Source: Porphyrobacter sp. UBA7686
Lineage (GTDB): Bacteria > Pseudomonadota > Alphaproteobacteria > Sphingomonadales > Sphingomonadaceae
Length of the DNA stretch: 7,805 nt
NCBI GenBank assembly: GCA_002482865.1
Contig: DLGU01000207.1
Location: 7,937-15,741 of the forward strand
Reading direction: 5' to 3'
The notes under the pieces are model-generated. The model was not told where the DNA came from. It ran no database searches and worked only from the letters and a program-made list of their open reading frames with translations. Positions 1 to 7,805 of this stretch are shown here, one piece after another (positions within the stretch are counted from its first letter, which is position 1; each line of letters starts with the position of its first letter). A program made the translations under genes and the position numbers.

Positions 1-1
1 C

Positions 2-1045
2 CGAGGCGTGGACGGGTTCCGGCTCGATGCGCTCAACTTCTCGATGCATGACCCGGACCTGCGCGACAATCCACCCAGCGGGCTGCCGATGGAACTGGTG
101 ACCCGCCCGTTCGATATGCAGGTCAAGCAATACAACCAGTCGCACCCCGACATCACTGGCTTCCTCGAACGCATCCGCGCCGCGATCGACGAATTCCCCG
201 GCCGCTTCACCGTCGCCGAAGTCGGCGGGCCGGAGCCGCTGGCGGAAATGAAGGCCTTCACCGAAGGCGGCAAGCGGCTGGACTCGGCGTACAATTTCGA
301 CTTCCTCTACGCCCCGCGCCTGACTGCGCCGTTGGTGCGCGCGAGCCTGTCGCAGTGGAGCGGCGAGCCGGGTGAAGGCTGGCCTTCATGGGCCTTCTCG
401 AACCATGATGCCCCGCGCGCCGTCACCCGCTGGACGCTGGACGGCGACATGGCCCGCGCCGCGCGGCTCAACCTGCTGCTCCTGCTCAGCCTGCGCGGCA
501 ATCCGATCATCTATCAGGGCGAGGAACTGGGACTGCCGCAAGGCGAGGTCGCCTTTGAAGACCTGCAAGACCCCGAAGCTATCGCCAACTGGCCGCACAC
601 CTTGGGCCGCGATGGTGCGCGCACCCCGATGCCGTGGGCGGCCAATGCCCCGCAAGCGGGTTTCTCGAACGCCAACCGCACCTGGCTCAAGCTTGATCCG
701 GTTCACACCGGCTTTGCGGTCGACAGTCAGGCGTCAGACCCCGCCTCGACCCTTGGTTACGCGCGCCAGCTGCTGCGCCTGCGGCAGACCCAGCCGGCGC
801 TGGTGCATGGCGATATCGCGCTGATCGACAGCCAGGAGGACATCCTCGCCTTCCTGCGCCGGGACGAAGGCGGAGCGGTGCTCTGCGTCTTCAACCTCGG
901 CGAAGCGCCTGCCCGGTGGAGTCCTCCGGCGGAACTTGGCGCCCTCAGTGTGATCGCCACCCAAAACACAGTCGACACGGCGGCCGCCTTGTCGCACGAT
1001 CTCGCCCCCGGCACCGGCTATTGGGCCGTTGTGACGGACAGCTGA
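2..1045 (+). CDS. Alpha-glucosidase, GH13 family (5' end missing)
   Basis: This is the C-terminal part of a GH13 alpha-amylase-superfamily enzyme that hydrolyses alpha-glucosidic bonds in maltose-like oligosaccharides or sucrose-type substrates. The reading frame is open from the left edge, starting with Arg-Gly before VDGFRLDAL, so the GTG at 8 is an internal Val codon and not a start. Three catalytic residues are visible: the nucleophile Asp in GFRLD (nt 26-28), the acid/base Glu in FTVAEVGG (nt 218-220) and the stabilising Asp in FSNHD (nt 407-409). The NPIIYQGEELGLPQ strand (around nt 510) and a beta-rich C-terminal domain ending near SVIATQNTV follow. Catalytic spacing and the remaining length resemble proteobacterial GH13_23 alpha-glucosidases of about 540 residues, so roughly 190-200 residues are missing. 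No signal peptide can be judged. The gene is first in the visible operon; its stop lies 6 bases before the regulator's start. Substrate preference is inferred. Confidence 0.93.
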   Translation, partial: RGVDGFRLDALNFSMHDPDLRDNPPSGLPMELVTRPFDMQVKQYNQSHPDITGFLERIRAAIDEFPGRFTVAEVGGPEPLAEMKAFTEGGKRLDSAYNFDFLYAPRLTAPLVRASLSQWSGEPGEGWPSWAFSNHDAPRAVTRWTLDGDMARAARLNLLLLLSLRGNPIIYQGEELGLPQGEVAFEDLQDPEAIANWPHTLGRDGARTPMPWAANAPQAGFSNANRTWLKLDPVHTGFAVDSQASDPASTLGYARQLLRLRQTQPALVHGDIALIDSQEDILAFLRRDEGGAVLCVFNLGEAPARWSPPAELGALSVIATQNTVDTAAALSHDLAPGTGYWAVVTDS

Positions 1046-3597
<2,552 letters not shown>

Positions 3598-3759
3598 CCG
3601 AACCATCGCAAACGTTCCGCAGGGAACAGTGTTCGAGCGTCCAGCCTAAGGCCGGGCAAGACGCTGCCCGCTCTCGCCCAGCGTCCCTCTAAAGCGAAAG
3701 GGCCCGCCGTTTCCGGCGAGCCCTCCCTGCAACCCTGGTAAGGCCTGTTGGCCTTGGCC
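3598..3759. other. Convergent intergenic gap with several hairpins
   Basis: This gap lies between the stops of the halogenase (plus) and the TonB receptor (minus). Besides the terminator listed separately, it contains three short inverted repeats. GTTCC/GGAAC (3614-3618 and 3623-3627) has a 4-base loop, and CGGGCA/TGCCCG (3653-3658 and 3665-3670) has a 6-base loop. AAGGCC/GGCCTT (3740-3745 and 3750-3755) also has a 4-base loop. None is followed by a T-tract on the plus strand, so the end of the plus-strand operon transcript is not clearly marked. The hairpins may still help stop or stabilise transcripts from either side. No gene is seen here. Confidence 0.6.
3690..3724 (-). terminator. Intrinsic terminator of the TonB receptor gene
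   Basis: An 11-base stem (3699-3709 with 3714-3724) has 10 paired positions, one C/A mismatch and a 4-base loop. Read on the minus strand, the stem is followed directly by TTCGCTTTA, an interrupted T-tract. The structure lies about 36 bases past the receptor stop. Read on the plus strand, the hairpin is preceded by an A-rich stretch but not followed by Ts, so it works mainly for the minus-strand gene. Confidence 0.75.
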
Positions 3760-6546
3760 TCAGAAGCTCTTGCGGATCGTGAACTGGAAGGTCCGTCCGT
3801 AGATCTCGTGCCGGCTCGGGAAGGAGGTGCCAAGGCTGGCGCCGCCCGCATCGAACAGCTCGTTCTGCGTCCTGAACGGTTGATTTGTCAGGTTGAACAC
3901 TTCGGCAAGGACCTGCACCCCGTTGAGGACACTGCCTTCCTTCTCGAAGGTGTAGCCAAGCTGGGCATCGAGGATCGTTTCGCTAAGGGCTTCCGCCCCT
4001 TCGAGACCGCCCGCAAAGTTCGGCACTTCCGACAGGAAGCCACCGCGGTAACGCGCTGCCAGCTTGGCACGGAAGCCGTACTTTTCGTAGAAGATGTCGC
4101 TCGACCAGGTGAGATCCGAATAGCCGGGGATCCGGATCGGGTTCTGCCCCGGCGGATCGATCTTGGCGTCGGAATAGGTGACCGAGTAGAACCCGCCAAA
4201 GCCGTCAAGCGCATCAATGAAGTCGCCGAAGTTGACGCGTACCGTGCCTTCGATCCCGGTGATGTTGCCATCGGAGAAGTTGACCGGGCCGTCGAACGCG
4301 CCGGTAGCAAGTTGCGGCGCGTTCGTGAGGATGGAACCGAAACCGGCATTTTCGATCTGCTGCGTGAGATCGAGAATGGTCGGCTGATTGATCACCCAGT
4401 CCGACAGGTCCTTGTGGAAGGCCGCGATGATGATCGCGGTTCCCGGCGAGAAGTACTTTTCGAACGAGATGTCGAACGATGTCGACCGGTACGGCTGCAA
4501 GGTCGGGTTACCGCCGCTGAGGTTGAAGCACACCAGCGCCGGTGGGTTGAAACCGATAACCGTATCGGGGATCTGGTCAGCGTTGGTATCCGAACAGCTC
4601 AGCGGGTTGACGTTGATGTTCTGGTTCGCCGCCAGCTGATCCAACCGCGCACGGGTGATCGACTTGGCATAGGCGACGCGGATGAAGGTGTCCTCCATCA
4701 CTTCAAAGCTGAGGTTCGCGCTCGGCAGCCAGTTGTCGTAGTTGGCGCTGACTTCGTTGACGAGGCCTCCGCTGATCGTGCCGGTCGAAGACTGCGAAGT
4801 ATCGACGTAACGCAGGCCGATATTGCCGCGTACCGGGACCGAGCCGAGCGCGCCGTCAATATTGGCCTGAATGTAGAAATTGTGCACCTGCTCGTCCACC
4901 AGCCACTCGGTGTCGTCGGTGGCCGCCTGAAGCGTGTAGGCGCCGCTGGTCAGCAGGCTCGCCGGATTATAGGCGATGATGTCCTGCCCAATGCCCTTGG
5001 TATTGGTCGAGCCGATGATGGTGTCCGAGGGGATCGCCAACGAGCTGTTCACGAAACCCGCGCCGGGTCGCAGGAAGATGCCGTTGTTGTCGAAGTCCTT
5101 CGAACGGTCGGTGTAGAGCCAGCCCGCAACAATGCGATCAATGAAGCCCCCGTCGAACTCCCAATAGGCCTCGGCACGCAGTTGGTGCAGCTCGTCGTTG
5201 GTTTCCGGAACGCGCAGGAAGCCAACCTGGCCCCACCCTCCCGGATCGGTGAGCAGCACGTTGGCCGGGTTGGTGTAATCGATCAGCCCATCGATGCTGT
5301 ATTCACCGTTCGGATTGAAATTGAACGTCAGCGTGTCGGCCGGACCCGAACCGTTCCGGCCCGTGCCGGCGTAGGATTCATAGTTCACGTCGTCGCGGTC
5401 GAGCGTGGAGTAACCGTAGTCGAGCACGAAGCCCAGGTTGTCGGTCGCCTTCCACTCCATATTGCCGCCGATGGCAAAGATCGACGAATCTGCGCCCTGG
5501 GTGTCGGTGCGCAGGATCGGGAAGACGTTGGAATAGGTCGCGGATTCCGCAAACGGGCCGGACCCGGTCACGGCGCCGACCTGCGCCCCGCCATTGGTGC
5601 TCCACGAGGCAATCGGAGTTTCGGTGCCGCGGAAGATGCCCGAATCGTCGGTGGCGGTGTAGAAGCTGTCGATGGTCAGCGAGAAGGTGTCGGTCGGCTC
5701 AAACTGCAGACTGCCTGCCACCGACGTGCGCTTGAACTCACGGCTCTGCACACCCTGACGCGGGTTGTCGCGCGGGAAGATCACGCCGGCGGGGGTGCGG
5801 GCAATTTGGCCGTTATTGGTCTTCAGCTCGCGCTGGATGATCTGGGTCGGGATCGACTGCACCGTCGCGCCGATCGACCAGCCGATGGTGCCATCGGCGT
5901 TTTGATCAATGTAGCTGCCGAAGAAGCGGTAGCCGTCAGCGCCGAAATCCGGATTGAGCGAGCCGTTGTCGTTGATCGTGTAGGTGCCCGAGAGGGTCAT
6001 CTGGCGCTTCTTCGAATCGAGCGGCTTGACCGTGCGCAGGTCAACCGCGCCCGCAATCCCGATCGAGGCCAATTGCGCATCGCCGGTCTTGTAGACCACG
6101 CCCGAGCCGATCAGTTCCGAGGGAAACTGGTCAAATTCGATCCCGCGATTGTTGCCAGCCGACACCACTTCGCGGCCATTGAGCAGCGCAAGGGAGAAAT
6201 CAGGGCCGAGACCGCGGATCGAGACTTGCTGCGAACGGCCGCGCACGCGCTGGGCGGTCACACCCGGCAGGCGGGCAAGCGAGTCGGCGATCGACAGATC
6301 GGGCAGCAGGCCAAGATCTTCGGAGGAGATCACTTCGACGATCGAGGTCGCGTTGCGCTTGGCATCGAGCGAGGACTGGATCGATCCGCGAATGCCGGTG
6401 ACGACGATGTCTTCGCCTTCACCTTCGACGGCAGCCGGTTCTTCGACCTCCTGTGCCATGACCGGCGTGCCGGTGACGGCCAGTGCCAGGAATGTTGCGG
6501 CCCCGCACAGCAGGCGCGCGCTTGCATTGATCCCATTCGCTTTCAT
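3760..6546 (-). CDS. TonB-dependent outer-membrane receptor (Xanthomonas-Caulobacter type)
   Basis: This TonB-dependent receptor of 928 residues should form a 22-strand outer-membrane barrel that takes up substrates using TonB-ExbBD energy. I chose the ATG at 6546 because GGGAGGGG lies 7 bases upstream and it begins a clear signal peptide: Lys2, a hydrophobic core at residues 12-25, and likely cleavage after VMA (31). The only upstream start in frame is a TTG at 6576, which adds ten poor residues. The TonB box EDIVVTG is at residues 45-51. The plug follows (about 60-180), with SIADSLARLPGVTAQR, QVSIRGLGPDFS and LLNGREV as family signatures. The protein ends in FQFTIRKSF with the terminal Phe expected for barrel assembly. 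An external loop near residues 651-673 holds DTNADQIPD between two cysteines. The neighbouring alpha-glucosidase and LacI genes suggest an alpha-glucan or glycoside substrate, as for Caulobacter MalA; this is an inference. The gene is transcribed alone, with its own terminator. Confidence 0.95.
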   Translation of the reverse strand: MKANGINASARLLCGAATFLALAVTGTPVMAQEVEEPAAVEGEGEDIVVTGIRGSIQSSLDAKRNATSIVEVISSEDLGLLPDLSIADSLARLPGVTAQRVRGRSQQVSIRGLGPDFSLALLNGREVVSAGNNRGIEFDQFPSELIGSGVVYKTGDAQLASIGIAGAVDLRTVKPLDSKKRQMTLSGTYTINDNGSLNPDFGADGYRFFGSYIDQNADGTIGWSIGATVQSIPTQIIQRELKTNNGQIARTPAGVIFPRDNPRQGVQSREFKRTSVAGSLQFEPTDTFSLTIDSFYTATDDSGIFRGTETPIASWSTNGGAQVGAVTGSGPFAESATYSNVFPILRTDTQGADSSIFAIGGNMEWKATDNLGFVLDYGYSTLDRDDVNYESYAGTGRNGSGPADTLTFNFNPNGEYSIDGLIDYTNPANVLLTDPGGWGQVGFLRVPETNDELHQLRAEAYWEFDGGFIDRIVAGWLYTDRSKDFDNNGIFLRPGAGFVNSSLAIPSDTIIGSTNTKGIGQDIIAYNPASLLTSGAYTLQAATDDTEWLVDEQVHNFYIQANIDGALGSVPVRGNIGLRYVDTSQSSTGTISGGLVNEVSANYDNWLPSANLSFEVMEDTFIRVAYAKSITRARLDQLAANQNINVNPLSCSDTNADQIPDTVIGFNPPALVCFNLSGGNPTLQPYRSTSFDISFEKYFSPGTAIIIAAFHKDLSDWVINQPTILDLTQQIENAGFGSILTNAPQLATGAFDGPVNFSDGNITGIEGTVRVNFGDFIDALDGFGGFYSVTYSDAKIDPPGQNPIRIPGYSDLTWSSDIFYEKYGFRAKLAARYRGGFLSEVPNFAGGLEGAEALSETILDAQLGYTFEKEGSVLNGVQVLAEVFNLTNQPFRTQNELFDAGGASLGTSFPSRHEIYGRTFQFTIRKSF

Positions 6547-6553
6547 CAGAAAT

Positions 6554-6561
6554 CCCCTCCC
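6554..6561 (-). promoter_or_regulatory. Ribosome binding site that sets the receptor start
   Basis: On the minus strand GGGAGGGG lies 7 bases before the ATG at 6546. It is the strongest Shine-Dalgarno in the window and decides for this ATG over the TTG ten codons upstream. Confidence 0.8.
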
Positions 6562-6596
6562 GCAAGCGCCCCTCAACGTGCGCTTTTGCAGGTTTT

Positions 6597-6625
6597 TTCA
6601 TAGACCAACATGAACCTCAGGTAAA
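6597..6625 (-). promoter_or_regulatory. Weak candidate promoter for the TonB receptor
   Basis: On the minus strand TTTACC (6625-6620) and TATGAA (6602-6597) are separated by 17 bases and each match 4 of 6 consensus positions of a sigma-70 promoter. Transcription would begin about 40-50 bases upstream of the receptor start. It is the best pair found by eye in an AT-rich stretch, where chance matches are easy. An alternative pair begins with TTGCCA inside the palindrome at 6702-6715. Confidence 0.25.
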
Positions 6626-6701
6626 TCGCCAAAAAGCAGATGCGCAGGAACAACTGCAATTTTCGACAAATCTGTTGTTTTTCAATTCTTTCGTCTATTT
6701 T

Positions 6702-6715
6702 TGGCAACGTTCACA
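6702..6715. promoter_or_regulatory. Candidate LacI-family operator
   Basis: TGGCAACGTTCACA is a 14-base imperfect palindrome. Ten of 14 positions are symmetrical, including the TG...CA ends and the AACGTT core with central CpG, which is the usual layout of LacI/GalR-family operators. It lies 156 bases upstream of the receptor start and 169 bases upstream of the DUF6445 ORF, so one bound dimer could affect both directions. The obvious candidate protein is the LacI-family regulator encoded at 1052-2083; that link is inferred. Confidence 0.55.
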
Positions 6716-6771
6716 GGGGTTTTGGAGCGCGGCTGCGGCGCGAAATGTTGCTTGTTTGACACAGTTTTGGC

Positions 6772-6792
6772 CGATGCCGCGGCGCAGCATCG
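6772..6792. repeat. Inverted repeat, 6-base arms
   Basis: CGATGC (6772-6777) and GCATCG (6787-6792) are perfect inverted arms around a 9-base GC-rich centre. It could be a protein-binding site or a hairpin in the leader of the DUF6445 transcript. No T-tract follows, so it is not an intrinsic terminator. Confidence 0.4.
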
Positions 6793-6797
6793 ACTTG

Positions 6798-6822
6798 GAT
6801 CCGATCACACCGCCGCCGGATC
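6798..6822. repeat. Inverted repeat, 6-base arms with 13-base gap
   Basis: GATCCG (6798-6803) and CGGATC (6817-6822) are perfect inverted arms six bases after the previous repeat. In a transcript starting upstream, the two hairpins would stand in tandem in the leader of the DUF6445 gene. In GC-rich DNA such short arms also occur by chance. Confidence 0.3.
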
Positions 6823-6883
6823 GCGCGGGACGCCGTGTCTCACGCACTATTTCTTCAATATTTCATTGACCTAGGCTTTCAAG

Positions 6884-7654
6884 ATGGACTGTCTGCCGGA
6901 GTTTGATAGGCTCAGCCCCATGGCCACACTGCCCCCGTCTTCCCCGCAATCGGCCCCCGAAGGTTGGGGTGTCTCCCTCGCAAAGGCGCAGGCCGGAACG
7001 GTTTCAGCGCATAATCATACGCTTATCAGCATAGACGGGTTTCTCGAAACGCCTGAACAGGTCATCTTGCAAGCCCGTTTGCAAAATTTTGCAAAGATCA
7101 CGCCGCAATATCCCGGGGTGCGGGCACCGCTTGATCCGGCGATCTGCCGCGCCTGGCTCACCAAGCTGACACCGCTGCTGGATCAGTGGTTTGGGCCGTA
7201 TGGCCGCCCGTGGGAGATGCAGGCGTGGTATTCGCTGGTGACCACCCCGCCCGCCGAGCTCGCGCCAATCCAGTGCCTCCCCCATGTCGACGGCACCGAC
7301 CCGACGCAGATCGCGATGATGCTTTACCTCCACCGCACCGGGCACGGCGGCACGGCGTTCTTCCGCCACCGGACAACCGGGCTCGAGTCGCTGACCGCCA
7401 ATGACTACCCGCGCTATGCTGCCGCGGTGCAGGCCGATGTCGCGCGCACCGGACTGCCGCGAGCCGCCTACCCCACCGATGGCGCCCCACATTTCGAGCG
7501 GGTCCGCGCGGTCCCCGGCGCGTTCAACAGCGCGGTATTCTATCGCGGCAACATTCTGCACAGCGGGGTAATCGACAATGCCGCGCCATTGAGCGCTGAC
7601 CCTGCGGAGGGTCGGCTGACAATCAATGCCTTCTTCCGCCCGGCGGCGGGATAG
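6884..7654 (+). CDS. DUF6445-like protein with 2OG-Fe(II) oxygenase-like motifs
   Basis: This 256-residue protein resembles the DUF6445 family seen beside halogenase and TonB-receptor genes; the assignment is from memory of the motif pattern. The core runs from SIDGFLETPEQV through the AWYSLVTTPP strand, LPHVDGTDPTQIAMMLYLH, GGTAFFRHRTTG, FNSAVFYRGNILHSG and RLTINAFFRP. His134-x-Asp136, His226 and Arg244 (counted from ATG 6884) appear in the order expected for the metal triad and 2-oxoglutarate-binding Arg of the double-stranded beta-helix oxygenase fold, with the GGTAFF turn typical of prolyl-hydroxylase-like domains. Activity is not proven. There is no signal peptide, so it is probably cytoplasmic. 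The start is uncertain: ATG 6884 and ATG 6920 each have only a weak AGG 8-9 bases upstream, and the first 12 residues look unconserved, so the shorter form is quite possible. It is followed closely by a halogenase gene, probably in one operon. Confidence 0.85.
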   Translation: MDCLPEFDRLSPMATLPPSSPQSAPEGWGVSLAKAQAGTVSAHNHTLISIDGFLETPEQVILQARLQNFAKITPQYPGVRAPLDPAICRAWLTKLTPLLDQWFGPYGRPWEMQAWYSLVTTPPAELAPIQCLPHVDGTDPTQIAMMLYLHRTGHGGTAFFRHRTTGLESLTANDYPRYAAAVQADVARTGLPRAAYPTDGAPHFERVRAVPGAFNSAVFYRGNILHSGVIDNAAPLSADPAEGRLTINAFFRPAAG

Positions 7655-7674
7655 GGCGCAACAGGGACGGGATG

Positions 7675-7805
7675 ATGCAACCAGAGGTCAGAAAACTCGT
7701 GATTGTCGGCGGTGGGACGGCGGGCTGGATCACCGCCGCCGCCTTCAGTCGCTTGCTGGGCCAACGCCTCACCATCGAACTGGTCGAGAGCGAGGCGATC
7801 GGCAC
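7675..7805 (+). CDS. Second flavin-dependent tryptophan-halogenase family protein (3' end missing)
   Basis: Only the first 43-44 codons are in the window. They encode KLVIVGGGTAGWITAAA, the FAD-binding Rossmann motif, and then ELVESEAIGT, which leads into the family's GEAT region. Aligned without gaps to the halogenase at 2080-3597, 24 of 38 residues are identical, so this is a clear paralogue but not a recent copy. Two adjacent ATGs (7672 and 7675) are possible starts. AGGGA at 7663-7667 is 7 bases from the second and 4 from the first, so 7675 is slightly preferred. The gap to the DUF6445 stop is only 17-20 bases, implying one transcript. Catalytic Lys, WxWxIP and Glu-Ser residues lie beyond the edge, so activity cannot be judged. 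Confidence 0.88.
   Translation, partial: MQPEVRKLVIVGGGTAGWITAAAFSRLLGQRLTIELVESEAIG

Larger units (their letters stand above)
6547..6883. promoter_or_regulatory. Divergent control region between receptor and DUF6445 gene
   Basis: This is a 337-base region between divergently transcribed genes. The half nearest the receptor (about 6580-6715) is markedly AT-rich compared with the surrounding coding DNA, as expected for promoters; the half nearer the DUF6445 gene is GC-rich until about 6845. It contains a LacI-type palindrome, two longer inverted repeats and a weak candidate promoter for the receptor, each listed separately. For the plus-strand gene a TTGTTT (6675-6680) and a TATTTT (6696-6701) stand just before the palindrome, but their 15-base spacing is short. 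A perfect TTGACA at 6756-6761 has no partner -10. Short open frames here lack ribosome sites and were not accepted as genes. Confidence 0.7.

Noticed and set aside
8..10. GTG as the start of the alpha-glucosidase
   Set aside because: The codons before it are open and encode Arg-Gly, so GVDGFRLD continues the conserved GH13 nucleophile motif. The gene is cut by the window edge.
3607..3620. A second AACGTT core (3611-3616) as a LacI operator
   Set aside because: Symmetry does not extend beyond the six central bases, and it lies between two gene ends where an operator would make little sense.
3748..6603. A 951-codon open frame on the plus strand, opposite the TonB receptor
   Set aside because: The minus-strand frame has a signal peptide, TonB box, plug motifs and C-terminal Phe. 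The plus-strand product shows no recognisable domain, is very rich in Arg and Val, and is the usual antisense shadow in GC-rich DNA.
6756..6761. Perfect TTGACA as the -35 box of the DUF6445 promoter
   Set aside because: The bases 16-18 positions downstream are GC-rich and resemble no -10 element.
6675..6869. A 64-codon open frame (MFFNSFV...) in the divergent region
   Set aside because: It has no Shine-Dalgarno, crosses the operator-like palindrome and both inverted repeats, and the product looks like translated control DNA.
6900..6916. GAGTTTGATAGGCTCAG, very like the conserved 5' end of 16S rRNA
   Set aside because: Only this short stretch matches, with two to three bases missing in the middle. 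No rRNA sequence follows, because the DUF6445 coding frame runs through it.

Overview
The window comes from a GC-rich Gram-negative genome, most likely an alphaproteobacterium of the Sphingomonadales/Caulobacterales type (Erythrobacter-like). Three things suggest this: the long TonB-dependent receptor with a DIVVTG TonB box near its mature N-terminus, the codon use, and the combination of a GH13 alpha-glucosidase, a LacI regulator, flavin-dependent tryptophan-halogenase-family proteins, a TonB-dependent receptor and a DUF6445-type protein. The taxonomic call is an inference from gene content. No rRNA or other phylogenetic marker is present.

Layout. Positions 2-3597 form a tightly packed plus-strand operon: the 3' two thirds of a GH13 alpha-glucosidase (cut by the left edge), a LacI-family regulator 6 bases later, and a complete halogenase whose start overlaps the regulator's stop by 4 bases (ATGA). 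A short convergent gap (3598-3759) holds a good intrinsic terminator for the gene on the other strand. That gene, 3760-6546 on the minus strand, encodes a TonB-dependent outer-membrane receptor. A 337-base AT-rich divergent region (6547-6883) carries a LacI-type palindrome with an AACGTT core. A second plus-strand cluster follows: a DUF6445-like protein at 6884-7654 and, 17-20 bases later, the first 44 codons or so of a second halogenase, cut by the right edge.

How the parts may work together. The receptor would import an oligosaccharide or glycoside across the outer membrane. The alpha-glucosidase would release glucose from alpha-linked substrates, and the LacI protein would sense the sugar and control the cluster, probably through the site in the divergent region. 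The role of two halogenase-family flavoproteins and an apparent 2-oxoglutarate/Fe(II)-oxygenase-like DUF6445 protein next to a sugar-uptake receptor is not established, and it is the most interesting feature of the window. No flavin reductase, inner-membrane transporter, tRNA, CRISPR array or insertion sequence is visible here.
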